Below are positions 28,059-37,861 of a DNA stretch of 64,000 nucleotides, in pieces. Location of the stretch: positions 62,001 to 126,000 of the forward strand of contig CAVSWT010000012.1 of assembly GCA_963731745.1 (NCBI GenBank), in the 5' to 3' direction. The notes under the pieces were generated by a model. It saw nothing but the letters and a program-made list of their open reading frames with translations, was not told where the DNA came from and ran no database searches. Made by a program: the position numbers and the translations under genes. The stretch's first letter is position 1. Each line of letters starts with the position of its first letter. The stretch comes from CAVSWT01 sp963731745. Its GTDB lineage: Bacteria; Bacteroidota; Ignavibacteria; Ignavibacteriales; Ignavibacteriaceae.

Positions 28059-28794
28059 TTCCGTTTTCCTCTCCGTCATAACTTGAACCTAAATATGCTT
28101 CAATAACTGTAGGATTTTTAGCAACTTCAGCAGGAGTTCCTTCAGCAATAGTTGATCCGTAAGCAATAGCATGAATTCTATCGCTAATAGTCATAATAAC
28201 TTTCATTATATGTTCAACAATAATAATTGTGACACCAAGCTCACTTCTGATTTTCTGAATGATGTCTACTGCTTCGTCAAGTTCAGAAGGATTTAATCCG
28301 GCAGCAGTTTCATCTAACAATAGCAAATAGGGCTTAGTCGCAAGTGCTTTTGCAATTTCTAACCGTTTGCGGCCTCCGATTGGTAGTCCGCCGGCTTTCA
28401 TTTCAGCCTGGTTTGAGAGATGACAAAAATCTAAAATTTCATCTGCAACCTGGTTTGCTCCTGCAAAAGTTGATTCTCTAGCAAATGCGGCAGCTATAAT
28501 ATTTTCTTTAACGGTTAGACGTTTTAAAGGTTTTACAACTTGAAAAGTTCTTCCAATACCCAAATGAGCTATTTGAAATGTTTTTTTATTTGTGATGTCC
28601 TGGCCTTTAAAAATAATTTTACCGCTTGATACGTTATAGAATTGGCTTATTAAATTGAAGATTGTTGTTTTGCCGCTTCCGTTGGGGCCTATTAATCCAA
28701 ATATTTCACCTTCTTTTACTTCGAAGGAAACATGGTTAACCGCAGTTAACCCGCCAAATATTTTTGTAAGATTATTTACAACAAGAGTGCTCAT
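28051..28794 (-). CDS. livG: Branched-chain amino acid-type ABC transporter ATPase LivG
   Basis: A 247-residue ATPase with Walker A GPNGSGKTT, the LivG-type IGRTFQVVKPLKRLTVKENI, a signature region GGLPIGGRKRLEIAKALA (IGGRKR in place of LSGGQ, common in LivG) and Walker B LLLLDETAAGLNPSE. The start codon overlaps the livM stop by one base (TAATG), so the genes are translationally coupled. Confidence 0.94.
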   Translation of the reverse strand: MSTLVVNNLTKIFGGLTAVNHVSFEVKEGEIFGLIGPNGSGKTTIFNLISQFYNVSSGKIIFKGQDITNKKTFQIAHLGIGRTFQVVKPLKRLTVKENIIAAAFARESTFAGANQVADEILDFCHLSNQAEMKAGGLPIGGRKRLEIAKALATKPYLLLLDETAAGLNPSELDEAVDIIQKIRSELGVTIIIVEHIMKVIMTISDRIHAIAYGSTIAEGTPAEVAKNPTVIEAYLGSSYDGEENGNA

Positions 28795-29789
28795 TAAATT
28801 TCCTTTAAAGATTTCTTTCTTTTAAATAATTTGGAAATTAAATTCCAGTCCCCTACGATTCCGCCTGCCATATATAAAATAACAAATATAACTACCAGGC
28901 CGAAAGCGAGAGAGTGAAATTTTGAAATCCAATCGGGTGCTATTCCAAAAAAAGACGAACGAAGAAGCTCCTGCAAAAAAACCATTACGATAGCTCCGAC
29001 AGCCGGTCCCCAAACAGTGCCTACTCCTCCGATTATTCCAACTAATATTGTTATTATAGAAATATTGTGTAAAGAAAAAACAACTTCAGGATCAATAAAG
29101 CCCATATAAATAACATAAAATGCTCCAGCCATCCCGGCCCAAAAAGTTGACACAATAGTTGCTATATTTTTATATTTTTTTGTATTTATTCCTAAGGCTT
29201 CGGCGGCATCCTGATCTTCGCGAATAGAAAGGAAATAAAAACCGGCTTTAGTTTTCATTATAAACTTTACGGAGAATACAGCACCAAGAGCCAATGCAAG
29301 TGCAATATAATAATATGGATATTTGCTTACCCAGGTTGTCATATACAAAATGCCTGTATGGCCATTTGTTAACCAACCTTCTTCACCAAAAATTATTCTT
29401 AATATTTCAGCTGTGGCTAAAGTGCCTAAAGCAAAGTAAGGGCCGCGCAGCCTGAACACAACAATACCAAGCAAGTAACCAAGAATAACTGCTGCAATGC
29501 CTCCGGTTAATAATCCCCACCAGGGTGAGATTCCAAAATGCAAAAAGGGAATCGCCGCAGCATAAGCTCCGATTCCGAAATATGCTGCATGTCCGAATGA
29601 AACCAAGCCTGTGTAGCCGGCTAGTAAATTCCATGAACTTCCGAGAATAACCCAAAGCATAACAAAAATTAATAGCCCTTGAAAGTAAGGTGAGTAATCA
29701 AATATTACAGGGAGTATAAGAGATACTATAATTATTATCCATTCGATCTTTGATATTTTTAATATATTAATTTTCTTTGAGTTAGTCAT
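28794..29789 (-). CDS. livM: Branched-chain amino acid-type ABC permease LivM
   Basis: A 331-residue permease with 8-10 membrane helices. It carries the LivM features NLLAGYTGLVSFGHAAYFGI near 53, the cytoplasmic loop FYFLSIREDQDAAEALGIN near 190, and GGVGTVWGPAVGA near 255. The charged tail KLFKRKKSLKEI is cytoplasmic. It pairs with LivH. Confidence 0.93.
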   Translation of the reverse strand: MTNSKKINILKISKIEWIIIIVSLILPVIFDYSPYFQGLLIFVMLWVILGSSWNLLAGYTGLVSFGHAAYFGIGAYAAAIPFLHFGISPWWGLLTGGIAAVILGYLLGIVVFRLRGPYFALGTLATAEILRIIFGEEGWLTNGHTGILYMTTWVSKYPYYYIALALALGAVFSVKFIMKTKAGFYFLSIREDQDAAEALGINTKKYKNIATIVSTFWAGMAGAFYVIYMGFIDPEVVFSLHNISIITILVGIIGGVGTVWGPAVGAIVMVFLQELLRSSFFGIAPDWISKFHSLAFGLVVIFVILYMAGGIVGDWNLISKLFKRKKSLKEI

Positions 29790-29796
29790 TTTGAGC

Positions 29797-30672
29797 CTAT
29801 ATTTTTGTCAATCTTTTTAATCCACCCGGCAAGAAAATAAGAACAAGTAGAAATATTATAAGTCCCACAGCATCGCGATATCCCATTGAAATGTAAGTCG
29901 CACCAAATGTTTCGGCAACCCCAAGCACTAATCCGCCGGCAATTGCTCCAATTGGCGAACCGAGCCCGCCTAGTATTGTAATTACAAATGCTTTAACTGT
30001 AAATGCAGGACCGACATCGGGGAAGAGATAGTAAACAGGTAAAAGGAGCGAACCGGCTGCAGCAACCAATCCGCTTCCAAGGCCGTAAGTGAGTATGGTT
30101 ATTTTTTTTGTGCTTATTCCCATCAAGGTAGCTGCATCTCTATCCTGGGCAGTAGCACGAATCGAACGTCCCAAATCCGTTTTCATTAGCAAATAGAATA
30201 AACCAATTGTAAGTACTATAGCAATTATAAATGCTATTACAAGAGGAACGTGCAATGAAATGTTTCCCAAATGCCATGATTTTTCTGTGTAGCTTGTCTG
30301 AACAGATCTGTAATCACTTGAAAAAATGGAGCGGGCTAGTTCAACCAAAACCATTCCGATTCCAACTGTCATCAAAACTTGATTTTCCGGAAGAATAGAT
30401 TCCTTTTTTATTAAAGGATGTAATAGAAATTTGCTGATACCTTTTCCAAGGTAAAACACAACCGGAACACTTATTAAAATGGAAACGTAAGGATCAACTC
30501 CAAGATATTGCCACAAAGCCCAGGTAATATACATTGCAACCATCATAATTTGACCATGAGCAAGATTGATTATTCCGAGTACACCCATGATCAAAGTCAT
30601 GCCGATTCCAATGATAGCATAAAGTCCGCCTATGAGCAATCCGTATATCAATGTTTGAAAAATGAGTTCCAT
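29797..30672 (-). CDS. livH: Branched-chain amino acid-type ABC permease LivH
   Basis: A 291-residue permease with about eight helices. Family motifs: GVLGIINLAHGQIMMVAMY near 30, the EAA-like loop RSIRATAQDRDAATLMGI near 170, and ITILGGLGSPIGAIAGGLVL near 228. It begins 43 bases after the binding-protein gene and is followed 7 bases later by livM. Confidence 0.93.
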   Translation of the reverse strand: MELIFQTLIYGLLIGGLYAIIGIGMTLIMGVLGIINLAHGQIMMVAMYITWALWQYLGVDPYVSILISVPVVFYLGKGISKFLLHPLIKKESILPENQVLMTVGIGMVLVELARSIFSSDYRSVQTSYTEKSWHLGNISLHVPLVIAFIIAIVLTIGLFYLLMKTDLGRSIRATAQDRDAATLMGISTKKITILTYGLGSGLVAAAGSLLLPVYYLFPDVGPAFTVKAFVITILGGLGSPIGAIAGGLVLGVAETFGATYISMGYRDAVGLIIFLLVLIFLPGGLKRLTKI

Positions 30673-30715
30673 CTATGTCATCCTTAATAGAGATCGATAT
30701 TAATTATACTGCGAA

Positions 30716-31951
30716 TTATAAATTCCACATTTCATCCCAATTAATTGGAAATTTAAATTCTGCGTTGGCTAACTCTTTAGGCCAGATTAATTTTAAAGTT
30801 CCATCAATCCATTGAACAACATAAGTATCCATTTTATTCTGATGAATTTTTTTGTCGTACGAAGCAAATTTTACAGGCCCGAATACAGTCATTAGATCAG
30901 TCTCATCCAAACCCTTTTTAAGATTTTCAGGAGTATATTCTTGTGTCCGGTTTAATAGATCAACTATGACTTGTGCCGCGGCATACGCTTCTGCGCCATG
31001 ATAATCCGGCCCATCTCCGCCGTATTTTTTAATATAATTATCATAGTATTCCGTAGCACCTTTTATTGGTAATGATTGATGCCAAAGCGTTGTTGAAACT
31101 ACTCCATTAGATGCATCTCCTGCATTATCTTTAAATGCAGGCATTGTAAATCCAGCACCAGCACCCACAAACAATTTTGGTTCGGCTTTTATTTCACGCG
31201 ATTGTTTCATCAACAGAGCTGCATCCATTACGTATGAAATCATGTAAACCAAATCCGGGCTGCCTTTTTTTGCATTCTGAAGTAAGGGTTTGAAATCAAC
31301 TGCGCCGGCAGAATATGATTTAACATCCTGCACTTTTATGTTTAGTTTTTCAGATGTCTTCTTAAATGAAGCTGCGCCTTCTGTACCGAAAGCTGTATTT
31401 TCATGAAGAATGTATACGCTCGATGGTTTTACTACTTGCTGCAGCATGCTTTCTAAACCTGATGCATATTCCGACACGGCAGGATTTAATCTGTAGATAT
31501 AAAATTTGTCGCCATCATTTGTAGTTAAATTAAAAGCGTCGGGTTCAGTTATTTTATCAACTGATCCTGTATTAACTAAGAATGGGATGCGGTTTTGCTG
31601 AGCTACTGCGCAAGCAGCGAATGTTACTGAAGAACTATAACCGCCTGCGATTAAAGGAACTTTATTTACATTAATTAATTTTTCAGCGCCGGCTCTTCCC
31701 ACATCCGGTTTTCCTGTATCGTCTTCGTAAATAAATTCTAATTGACGACCATTAATTCCACCATTTGCATTAACTTTTTCCCGAACCATTTCATAAGAAT
31801 TTTTTTCCATTTCACCAAAATTTGCCTGCGAGCCTGTTAAAGGAAGAAGCACGCCTATTTGTATTGGTCCCGCTTCCTTTTTGCCGCAGCCCCCAATTCC
31901 AAATACAAGTGTAATTGAAATTAGAAATAATAATGATTTACAATATTTCAT
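30716..31951 (-). CDS. Lipid-anchored Leu/Ile/Val-type substrate-binding protein
   Basis: A 411-residue periplasmic binding protein (Peripla_BP_6, LivK-like). The lipobox is GIGGCGKKE with the anchor cysteine at 22. Binding-domain signatures: QIGVLLPLTGSQANFGEMEK, NANGGINGRQLEFIYED, and KLINVNKVPLIAGGYSSS. Family members bind amino acids, amides, urea or small acids. The neighbours (acetate permease and acs) raise the possibility of a short organic acid or amino acid as ligand; this is not shown by the sequence. Second gene of the porin-liv operon. Confidence 0.9.
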   Translation of the reverse strand: MKYCKSLLFLISITLVFGIGGCGKKEAGPIQIGVLLPLTGSQANFGEMEKNSYEMVREKVNANGGINGRQLEFIYEDDTGKPDVGRAGAEKLINVNKVPLIAGGYSSSVTFAACAVAQQNRIPFLVNTGSVDKITEPDAFNLTTNDGDKFYIYRLNPAVSEYASGLESMLQQVVKPSSVYILHENTAFGTEGAASFKKTSEKLNIKVQDVKSYSAGAVDFKPLLQNAKKGSPDLVYMISYVMDAALLMKQSREIKAEPKLFVGAGAGFTMPAFKDNAGDASNGVVSTTLWHQSLPIKGATEYYDNYIKKYGGDGPDYHGAEAYAAAQVIVDLLNRTQEYTPENLKKGLDETDLMTVFGPVKFASYDKKIHQNKMDTYVVQWIDGTLKLIWPKELANAEFKFPINWDEMWNL

Positions 31952-31989
31952 CCTGACTCCTTAAATTATTTATTGATGAATCTTTAATT

Positions 31990-33015
31990 TTAAAGCGCTG
32001 TCTGGAACATCAAATAAAAAACGTTATTATCTACTGTACCAACTTCTTCATTTCTTATAACATAAGCGCCGGTTATTTTAACAGCTTTCCAATCTGAAGG
32101 GAACATAGAATAAGCCAAACCCAATGTAATAAATGTTTGCTTATCATTATCTATATTAGTGTTCATATCTAAAGTTTCAAACCTGGCAAGAGCTTCAAAA
32201 TTTTGTGAAACTCTGTAAGCACCGAAGGCATACCAGCCTAAAAATGTTACGTCAGGTGTTCCGGGAACTTTATTGGTGGCAGAGATAACTTCTGCTTTTA
32301 CTCTGAATGGAAGTGGCTCGTAATAAATATAAGCATTATAACTTGAGTAATCATTTATCTTGCTGTTGCCCTTACCAAAATAACCTCCGGCTTCAAAACC
32401 TTTTAAAAGAGCAGGTTTATAAAAAACCATCCCGCTTACCGCTATTCCACGATTTTTTGTTGTGGCTGTATTAAGTTGGGCAGCTTTTATATTTAAATCT
32501 CCGGCTCCGTTATGAAGTGTTAGATTATAATTAAAACCATCTATATCGCCCTGAACTGCAAGTCCATAATCACGATAATCAGCGCCGATTGTTTTGGCAC
32601 CCCAGTAAATTGCAGAAGCTGCTCTTTCAACTATATCTATATTGGTATGTGGTGTTAAGCCTCCGGCTCTAACGCCTGCGCCAATAAAACGTCCCATACG
32701 AATTTGGAAAGCTTTATTAATTACATACTCAATTCTTGCATCCAGCAGCTTAGGTGAAGTAAGCTCAAACTGTACAAAACTTTTTACATGCTCACCGTAG
32801 TTACCGTACATTTTAACACGTACTCTCCGCAAGCCAAAACCTATTTGGTTTGTATTTTCATCTTCATCAGGAATTGTTTGAGAATAGCTTGCTACACCCT
32901 GAATAGTTCCGCCCAGCTTAACTTTAAGCTCAGGCTTTTCATCTTGCGCAGAAATTTGATTAGCTGTAAACAAGACAGCAAATGCACACATTAGAAAGAA
33001 ACTTATTTTTTTCAT
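31990..33015 (-). CDS. Outer-membrane porin, phosphate-selective porin O/P-like
   Basis: A 341-residue protein with a 23-residue signal peptide (ending NQISAQ). The beta-barrel pattern starts with LKVKLGGTIQGVASYSQ and holds GLRRVRVKMYGNYGEHVKSF, IGRFIG-like RMGRFIGAGV and alternating aromatic strands to the end, LMFQTAL. The fold is that of porins in the OprP/OprO family, though substrate need not be phosphate. It opens the transport operon, with a sigma-54 promoter about 55 bases before the ATG and an AAGGA site. It is the likely outer-membrane entry for the ligand of the LivKHMGF importer. Confidence 0.85.
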   Translation of the reverse strand: MKKISFFLMCAFAVLFTANQISAQDEKPELKVKLGGTIQGVASYSQTIPDEDENTNQIGFGLRRVRVKMYGNYGEHVKSFVQFELTSPKLLDARIEYVINKAFQIRMGRFIGAGVRAGGLTPHTNIDIVERAASAIYWGAKTIGADYRDYGLAVQGDIDGFNYNLTLHNGAGDLNIKAAQLNTATTKNRGIAVSGMVFYKPALLKGFEAGGYFGKGNSKINDYSSYNAYIYYEPLPFRVKAEVISATNKVPGTPDVTFLGWYAFGAYRVSQNFEALARFETLDMNTNIDNDKQTFITLGLAYSMFPSDWKAVKITGAYVIRNEEVGTVDNNVFYLMFQTAL

Positions 33016-33067
33016 ATCCTTAATTCTCCCATTTTTTTGAAAAAAAATTATTAGCTGCTCTTTGGAG

Positions 33068-33082
33068 GCAAACTGAATGCCA
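33068..33082 (-). promoter_or_regulatory. Sigma-54 (-24/-12) promoter of the porin-liv operon
   Basis: On the minus strand the sequence reads TGGCAT-N5-TTGC, with GG and GC exactly 12 bases apart, which is the sigma-54 consensus. A start of transcription would fall near 33056, about 40 bases before the porin ATG. A sigma-54 activator gene lies directly upstream. Confidence 0.75.
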
Positions 33083-33099
33083 TTAAAGCTGTCAAGAAT

Positions 33100-33115
33100 A
33101 ACTTATGAATAAGTT
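33100..33115. promoter_or_regulatory. Palindrome, candidate activator-binding site
   Basis: Perfect inverted repeat AACTTAT-GA-ATAAGTT, 18 bases upstream of the sigma-54 -24 element. Its place fits an activator site, though such sites are usually farther upstream. Confidence 0.4.
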
Positions 33116-33152
33116 TATTTAACGAACGTTTGAATAATTTTAAAGGAATAAC

Positions 33153-33182
33153 AAAAAAATGGATAGGCGGATATTCGCCTTT
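33153..33182 (-). terminator. Terminator of the kinase-regulator operon
   Basis: Hairpin aggcg-gatatt-cgcct (33165-33180), followed on the minus strand by ATCCA and seven T (A run at 33153-33159). It separates the two-component genes from the porin promoter. Confidence 0.65.
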
Positions 33183-33187
33183 AAAGG

Positions 33188-34576
33188 TTAAAATTCGCCG
33201 TTATTAATTTTATATTTTTCTAGTTTATATCTTAAGGTTTCGCGGGGTATTTTTAAAAGCCGGGCGGTTTTTGCTGCATTGTTGCCGCTTTCGGAATAGG
33301 CCTTTTTTAGCAGATTTATTTCAGTTGTTTGGAGAATTTCTTCCAAAGAAGAATTGTTAAAATCCACTATCGAATTTTCAGCTGCTTCTGAAAGCTGGTC
33401 ATTAACCCATTCGGAAGGAAGATGATTAGGAGTAATTATTTGTTCATTTTGCAGAATACAAATTCTTTCAATGATATTTTTTAATTCACGAATATTTCCC
33501 GGCCAATTATATTCAAAAAGAAATTTCTGTGATTTTTCAGAAAAACCTAATATAGTTTTATTGAATTTTTTATTAAAGTGATGAAGAAAATGTTCAGCTA
33601 AAATTAATACATCTTTTCCCCTTTCCCGAAGCGGAGGCAATTTTATTCTTAATACATTTAATCTATAGTATAAATCTTCTCTGAATTCTTTTTGTGAAAT
33701 AGCTTCTTTCAATAATTTATTTGTAGCAGCAATTATTCTTACATTGACTTCAATATCATTTGTTGAACCTAATTTCCTAAATTTTTTATCTTCAATCACT
33801 CGTAATAGCTTAGCTTGTAGCGTCAAACTCATTTCGCCTATTTCATCCAGAAATAAAGTCCCGCCTTCAGCTTTTTCAAACAGGCCGGATTTATTTTGCT
33901 TAGCATCAGTAAAGGCTCCTCTTTCATATCCGAATAATTCACTTTCCAGCAGCGTATCGGGGATTGAAGCACAGTTGATTTCTACAAAATCCTTACTTTC
34001 TCTTTTGCTTAAATTATGTAATGCAGAAGCAACAAGTTCTTTACCGGTTCCGCTTTCACCAGTTATTAAAACTGTTTCATAATCGTGCTTTGCGTATTCT
34101 AGTATCTGATTTTTAATTTCTGATATTGAGGGGCTTTCACCAACTAAACTTTCAATCCCTTTTTTTATTTGCTGTTCTTTTAATTTTTTTACTGTGCTTT
34201 TTAGATGTAAGGTTTCAAAAGCTAGTTTGACAATAAGCTTAATTGCATCGGCTTTGAATGGTTTTTTAATATAATCGTAAGCACCATGCTTAATAGCTTC
34301 AACGGCTGATTCCACAGATGCAAACCCGGTCATTATTATAATTAATAATTCTGGACGAAGAAGTTTCATTTGCTTTAAAATTTCAATTCCATTCATGTCA
34401 GGCAAATTTAAATCAAGAAGCACTAAATCTATTTCTTCATCATGTAATGTCTTCAATGCAGTTTGACCGGTTTCTTTAAGATTGACATCGTAGCTTTCAC
34501 CTTTTAAAATCTGTTTTAAATTCAGTCGGATAAATTCTTCATCATCAACTATTAATATGGTTTTTGACTTTGCCAT
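33188..34576 (-). CDS. NtrC-family sigma-54 response regulator
   Basis: A 462-residue activator. Receiver domain at 1-120 with D55 as phosphate acceptor (LVLLDLNLPD) and K105-type KKPF. AAA+ domain: Walker A GESGTGKE near 173, sigma-54 contact loop GAFTDA near 225 (usual GAFTGA, Gly to Asp), Walker B GGTLFLDEIGEM, and LPPLRERGKD. The C-terminal Fis-type HTH is GNNAAKTARLLKIPRETLRY. It begins 12 bases after the kinase gene. It very probably turns on the sigma-54 promoter at 33068-33082, which lies just beyond its own terminator. Confidence 0.94.
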   Translation of the reverse strand: MAKSKTILIVDDEEFIRLNLKQILKGESYDVNLKETGQTALKTLHDEEIDLVLLDLNLPDMNGIEILKQMKLLRPELLIIIMTGFASVESAVEAIKHGAYDYIKKPFKADAIKLIVKLAFETLHLKSTVKKLKEQQIKKGIESLVGESPSISEIKNQILEYAKHDYETVLITGESGTGKELVASALHNLSKRESKDFVEINCASIPDTLLESELFGYERGAFTDAKQNKSGLFEKAEGGTLFLDEIGEMSLTLQAKLLRVIEDKKFRKLGSTNDIEVNVRIIAATNKLLKEAISQKEFREDLYYRLNVLRIKLPPLRERGKDVLILAEHFLHHFNKKFNKTILGFSEKSQKFLFEYNWPGNIRELKNIIERICILQNEQIITPNHLPSEWVNDQLSEAAENSIVDFNNSSLEEILQTTEINLLKKAYSESGNNAAKTARLLKIPRETLRYKLEKYKINNGEF

Positions 34577-34588
34577 TTAAATCTCTTT

Positions 34589-37500
34589 TTATTTATCAGT
34601 TATAATTTCTAGTACTTCATTGTTCAGCACCGGTAGAAAAATGGTGAACATTGCGCCTCCATATATCGATTCGCCAGCAGTAATTTTACCTTTATGTTCT
34701 GTAATTATGCTGTGGGTAATCGATAATCCCAATCCTGTTCCGCCTTCTCTTTTTGTATAAAATGGTTCAAATATTTTTTCACGATTAAAAAACGGTATTC
34801 CCGGTCCTGAATCTGAAATGATTATTTTAATCCAATCTGAATTATATTCATTTTCAATGCTTGAGAATATTTGATACTCTGATCTTTCAACTAAGGCAGT
34901 TTCTATATCAAGCTGCCCGGATATCTGCATGGCTTGAATTGAATTAATCATAATATTTAATAAGGCTTGCCTAACTTTTTCTGAATCCATTAATAATTCC
35001 GGCAGAGCAGGGGATAGAGTTTTATTTATTATAATGTTGGAATTTTTGCACTGCTTGTATATGAAAGGCAAGGAAGTTTCGATTAAGGAGTTTATACTTT
35101 TTAAAGTAACCTTGTGCTTGGATGCTGAAGAGTAATCTAAAAGTTCATTTACAAAACTTTCAATTCTTTCAACTTCTTTAAGTCCGAGCTGAATGAATTT
35201 TGAAATTTCAAGATTGGATGCTGTTCTGTCATGAAGGTCATCAAGGAAAAGACTTATCCCGGTTAAGGGATTTCGAATTTCATGAGCAATTCCGGCGGCA
35301 AATCTTCCAAGAGTGGCCAGTCGATCCATCGTTCTAATTTGTTCATCAAGATTTCTCTTTTCAGTTGTATCCTGTAGAATTATAATTGCTCCTGAATTTA
35401 TTCCTTCCACTTCACTCATTAAAGAAGCAGTTATATTTATAAATTTAATTTTGTCTTTAAGATTAAGTTCTATATCATATTCCCGGTAAAAACCCTTTGA
35501 CTGAAGTTTATTTTTAATTTCATCGATTAATATTTGATTATATTTTAAAACTTCTGAAATAGATTTTCCAACTATTTCATCTTTTTTTAATTCAAGAATA
35601 TTAATTGCTGCTTTATTTATGGTGGTAATTATTCCGTTTATATCTGTTGTTAGAATTCCGTTCAGCATAAACTTTAAAATGTTTTCATTAAAATTTTTCT
35701 GCTGAATTATTTCTTGAACAAGTCTTGTATTTTCAATAACGCGGGAAGCCTGGTTGGAAAGAATCTGAAGCGAATTTATATCCAATTCATTAATTTTAGT
35801 TTTTTTGATTAGCTTATCGGCTCCTAAAATTCCTATGATTTTTTCTTTTACTTTTAAAGGCACAAATACGAATGACTTACTTCCAGAGATTCTCCTTATT
35901 TTTTTATCAAGTTCGGTTGCTTCATTATACCGCCTAAAACTTTCGACGAAAATTATTTTCTGTTCTTTCACCACCCTGGTTTCAATGCAGTCAAAATGCT
36001 TTAGGTTGTACATTGAATTTTTTGCTAATTTTTCTTCTGCTTCCGAAAAACCGAATGTTTCCCTGCAAACCAGATATTTGTCTTTGTCATCAATCAAGTA
36101 TAGTATCGCTCTGTCAAAGCCTACGCTTTCAACACAATTCTGAAGAATCAATTTTAAAACTTTATTCATATTGAAAGTTGAGCCTAAAATATTGCTTATG
36201 TTTTGAATACTTTTAAATATTTTTAATTGATATTCCAGGTCCTTTGCATAAATCTCAATATTAGTTTTTGATTTTTTAATCTGATTTAAATAATTAATTA
36301 ATTCTTCATTTTTATTTTTTAACTCAACCGACATATAATTAAAGGTGTTCGCTAAAAACCCAATCTCATCATTTCTATTTATTTCAACCACATTATCCAA
36401 CTTACCTTCAGCAAGTTTTTGAGCGCCATCAGTTATTTTTAATATCGGATGTGTAAAATTTCTTGATACCATCCATGAAGAAATTACTACAAATAAAAAT
36501 GTAATAAGTATTATTAATAGAATATTATTTATAAAAAACCGGATTGCTGTGTTCATCTCGGTTGCAATTAAATTTGCCTGAGTATGAAAAAGCTCAATGT
36601 TAGATCCGACAGTTATTCCTCCAAAGATTCCATATTTTTTATAACTACCTCTGTCGTAAAAAATTGGTGCGTAGGACATAATTTTCTGAACTCCGCCTAC
36701 ATTTTTAGCTATAGACGATCCTGACTTCTGCAGCCTAACTTGTTTTGCAACAAACGGATAATTTTTATGAATGAATCCAACTTTATCCAGGTTAAAAGGA
36801 ATTCTTCCATTTTTTATATCTTCATCGGAAGAATTTTGAGTAAATGGTGAAACCCAATTGCCGATTGAATCAACTCCGCGAATGTCCCAAAGTTTAGGAT
36901 GAGTTATAATCCAACCTTCATCATCAAACATAAAAGCATAATTGCCTGATTTGTAAATTGGGAATACCGTGTAAGCTTTTTTATTAGGCAGGACGTGCTG
37001 TGTAAATTCCATTAGATGCTGGTGATCTAATGCAATCATTACAATTCCCACAAATTTTTTATTTATATAAACAGGCTTTGCAAATCTTATAACACCGTCA
37101 TACTTTTTGCCTTCAACGGCAAATTCAATTTCATTTGTATTTTTCAGCTGCTCTTTTTTTGATACGTAAAAACCTGTAAGGTGTGAAACAAAAATATCTC
37201 CGTTTTCTAATTGGGCAGTTTCATCAAAATAGGTTTCATTCAAATACGTTGTGTTTTTAGGAATTCTTACGTTTCTTAAATTTCTGCTGATTTTATTATG
37301 CATTATTTTTATTACTTCATTTCCCTTTGCATCAATAAAAGCAACCTCTTTATATAACGGAATAATTTTTCTTTCTTCAGTCGGTTTTAGTTTAGTGCCT
37401 GATCTTATCCAAATTTCAGAATTGTGAAATTCAGAAAAACGTTGATAATTTTTTTCGGTAGGCTGAAGATTAGATAATGTGTTAAGATCATTTTCGCGCG

Positions 37501-37789
37501 CTCTTAAAAATTTTTCCACATTGTTTGCAATAACTTCGGCCTGTAGCTCCATCGTTTCCTGAGTCTTTTGATCTATATTTAAAGTAGTGTGGTTAACTAT
37601 ATCATTTTTTACATCATTAATTTTTATAAGTGTATATATGCCGAAAGCTGAAAGTGGTATTAAGGAGACTACAAGAAAAGCAAAAAGAAATTTTTTGAAA
37701 ATGCCGAAATTAGACCTGGTAATGTAATCCCAAAATTTTTTTTGAGATGACTTTTTATTTCCAACCGATGAAAATTTATTTTCAATCAT
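34589..37789 (-). CDS. Membrane sensor histidine kinase (Cache-HAMP-GAF-PAS)
   Basis: A 1066-residue kinase. TM1 at 34-56, a large periplasmic sensor of about 355 residues (double Cache-like), TM2 at 416-438, HAMP (FTHPILKITDGAQKLAEGKL) to 490, GAF at about 525-690, PAS at 697-810 (GILTTDINGIITTINKAA), HisKA with H836 in GIAHEIRNPLTG, and a HATPase with DSGPGIPF and GGTGLGLSI. Double Cache domains bind small molecules such as amino acids and carboxylates. With the NtrC-type regulator 12 bases downstream and the porin-liv-acetate genes beyond, it probably senses the solute that those genes take up. Confidence 0.93.
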   Translation of the reverse strand: MIENKFSSVGNKKSSQKKFWDYITRSNFGIFKKFLFAFLVVSLIPLSAFGIYTLIKINDVKNDIVNHTTLNIDQKTQETMELQAEVIANNVEKFLRARENDLNTLSNLQPTEKNYQRFSEFHNSEIWIRSGTKLKPTEERKIIPLYKEVAFIDAKGNEVIKIMHNKISRNLRNVRIPKNTTYLNETYFDETAQLENGDIFVSHLTGFYVSKKEQLKNTNEIEFAVEGKKYDGVIRFAKPVYINKKFVGIVMIALDHQHLMEFTQHVLPNKKAYTVFPIYKSGNYAFMFDDEGWIITHPKLWDIRGVDSIGNWVSPFTQNSSDEDIKNGRIPFNLDKVGFIHKNYPFVAKQVRLQKSGSSIAKNVGGVQKIMSYAPIFYDRGSYKKYGIFGGITVGSNIELFHTQANLIATEMNTAIRFFINNILLIILITFLFVVISSWMVSRNFTHPILKITDGAQKLAEGKLDNVVEINRNDEIGFLANTFNYMSVELKNKNEELINYLNQIKKSKTNIEIYAKDLEYQLKIFKSIQNISNILGSTFNMNKVLKLILQNCVESVGFDRAILYLIDDKDKYLVCRETFGFSEAEEKLAKNSMYNLKHFDCIETRVVKEQKIIFVESFRRYNEATELDKKIRRISGSKSFVFVPLKVKEKIIGILGADKLIKKTKINELDINSLQILSNQASRVIENTRLVQEIIQQKNFNENILKFMLNGILTTDINGIITTINKAAINILELKKDEIVGKSISEVLKYNQILIDEIKNKLQSKGFYREYDIELNLKDKIKFINITASLMSEVEGINSGAIIILQDTTEKRNLDEQIRTMDRLATLGRFAAGIAHEIRNPLTGISLFLDDLHDRTASNLEISKFIQLGLKEVERIESFVNELLDYSSASKHKVTLKSINSLIETSLPFIYKQCKNSNIIINKTLSPALPELLMDSEKVRQALLNIMINSIQAMQISGQLDIETALVERSEYQIFSSIENEYNSDWIKIIISDSGPGIPFFNREKIFEPFYTKREGGTGLGLSITHSIITEHKGKITAGESIYGGAMFTIFLPVLNNEVLEIITDK

Positions 37790-37861
37790 TTTATCTTACT
37801 TTTATTAATGAACTGATTAGTAAGAGTATAAATTCGAAGTGTGAATCAGCTATTGAAAAAG

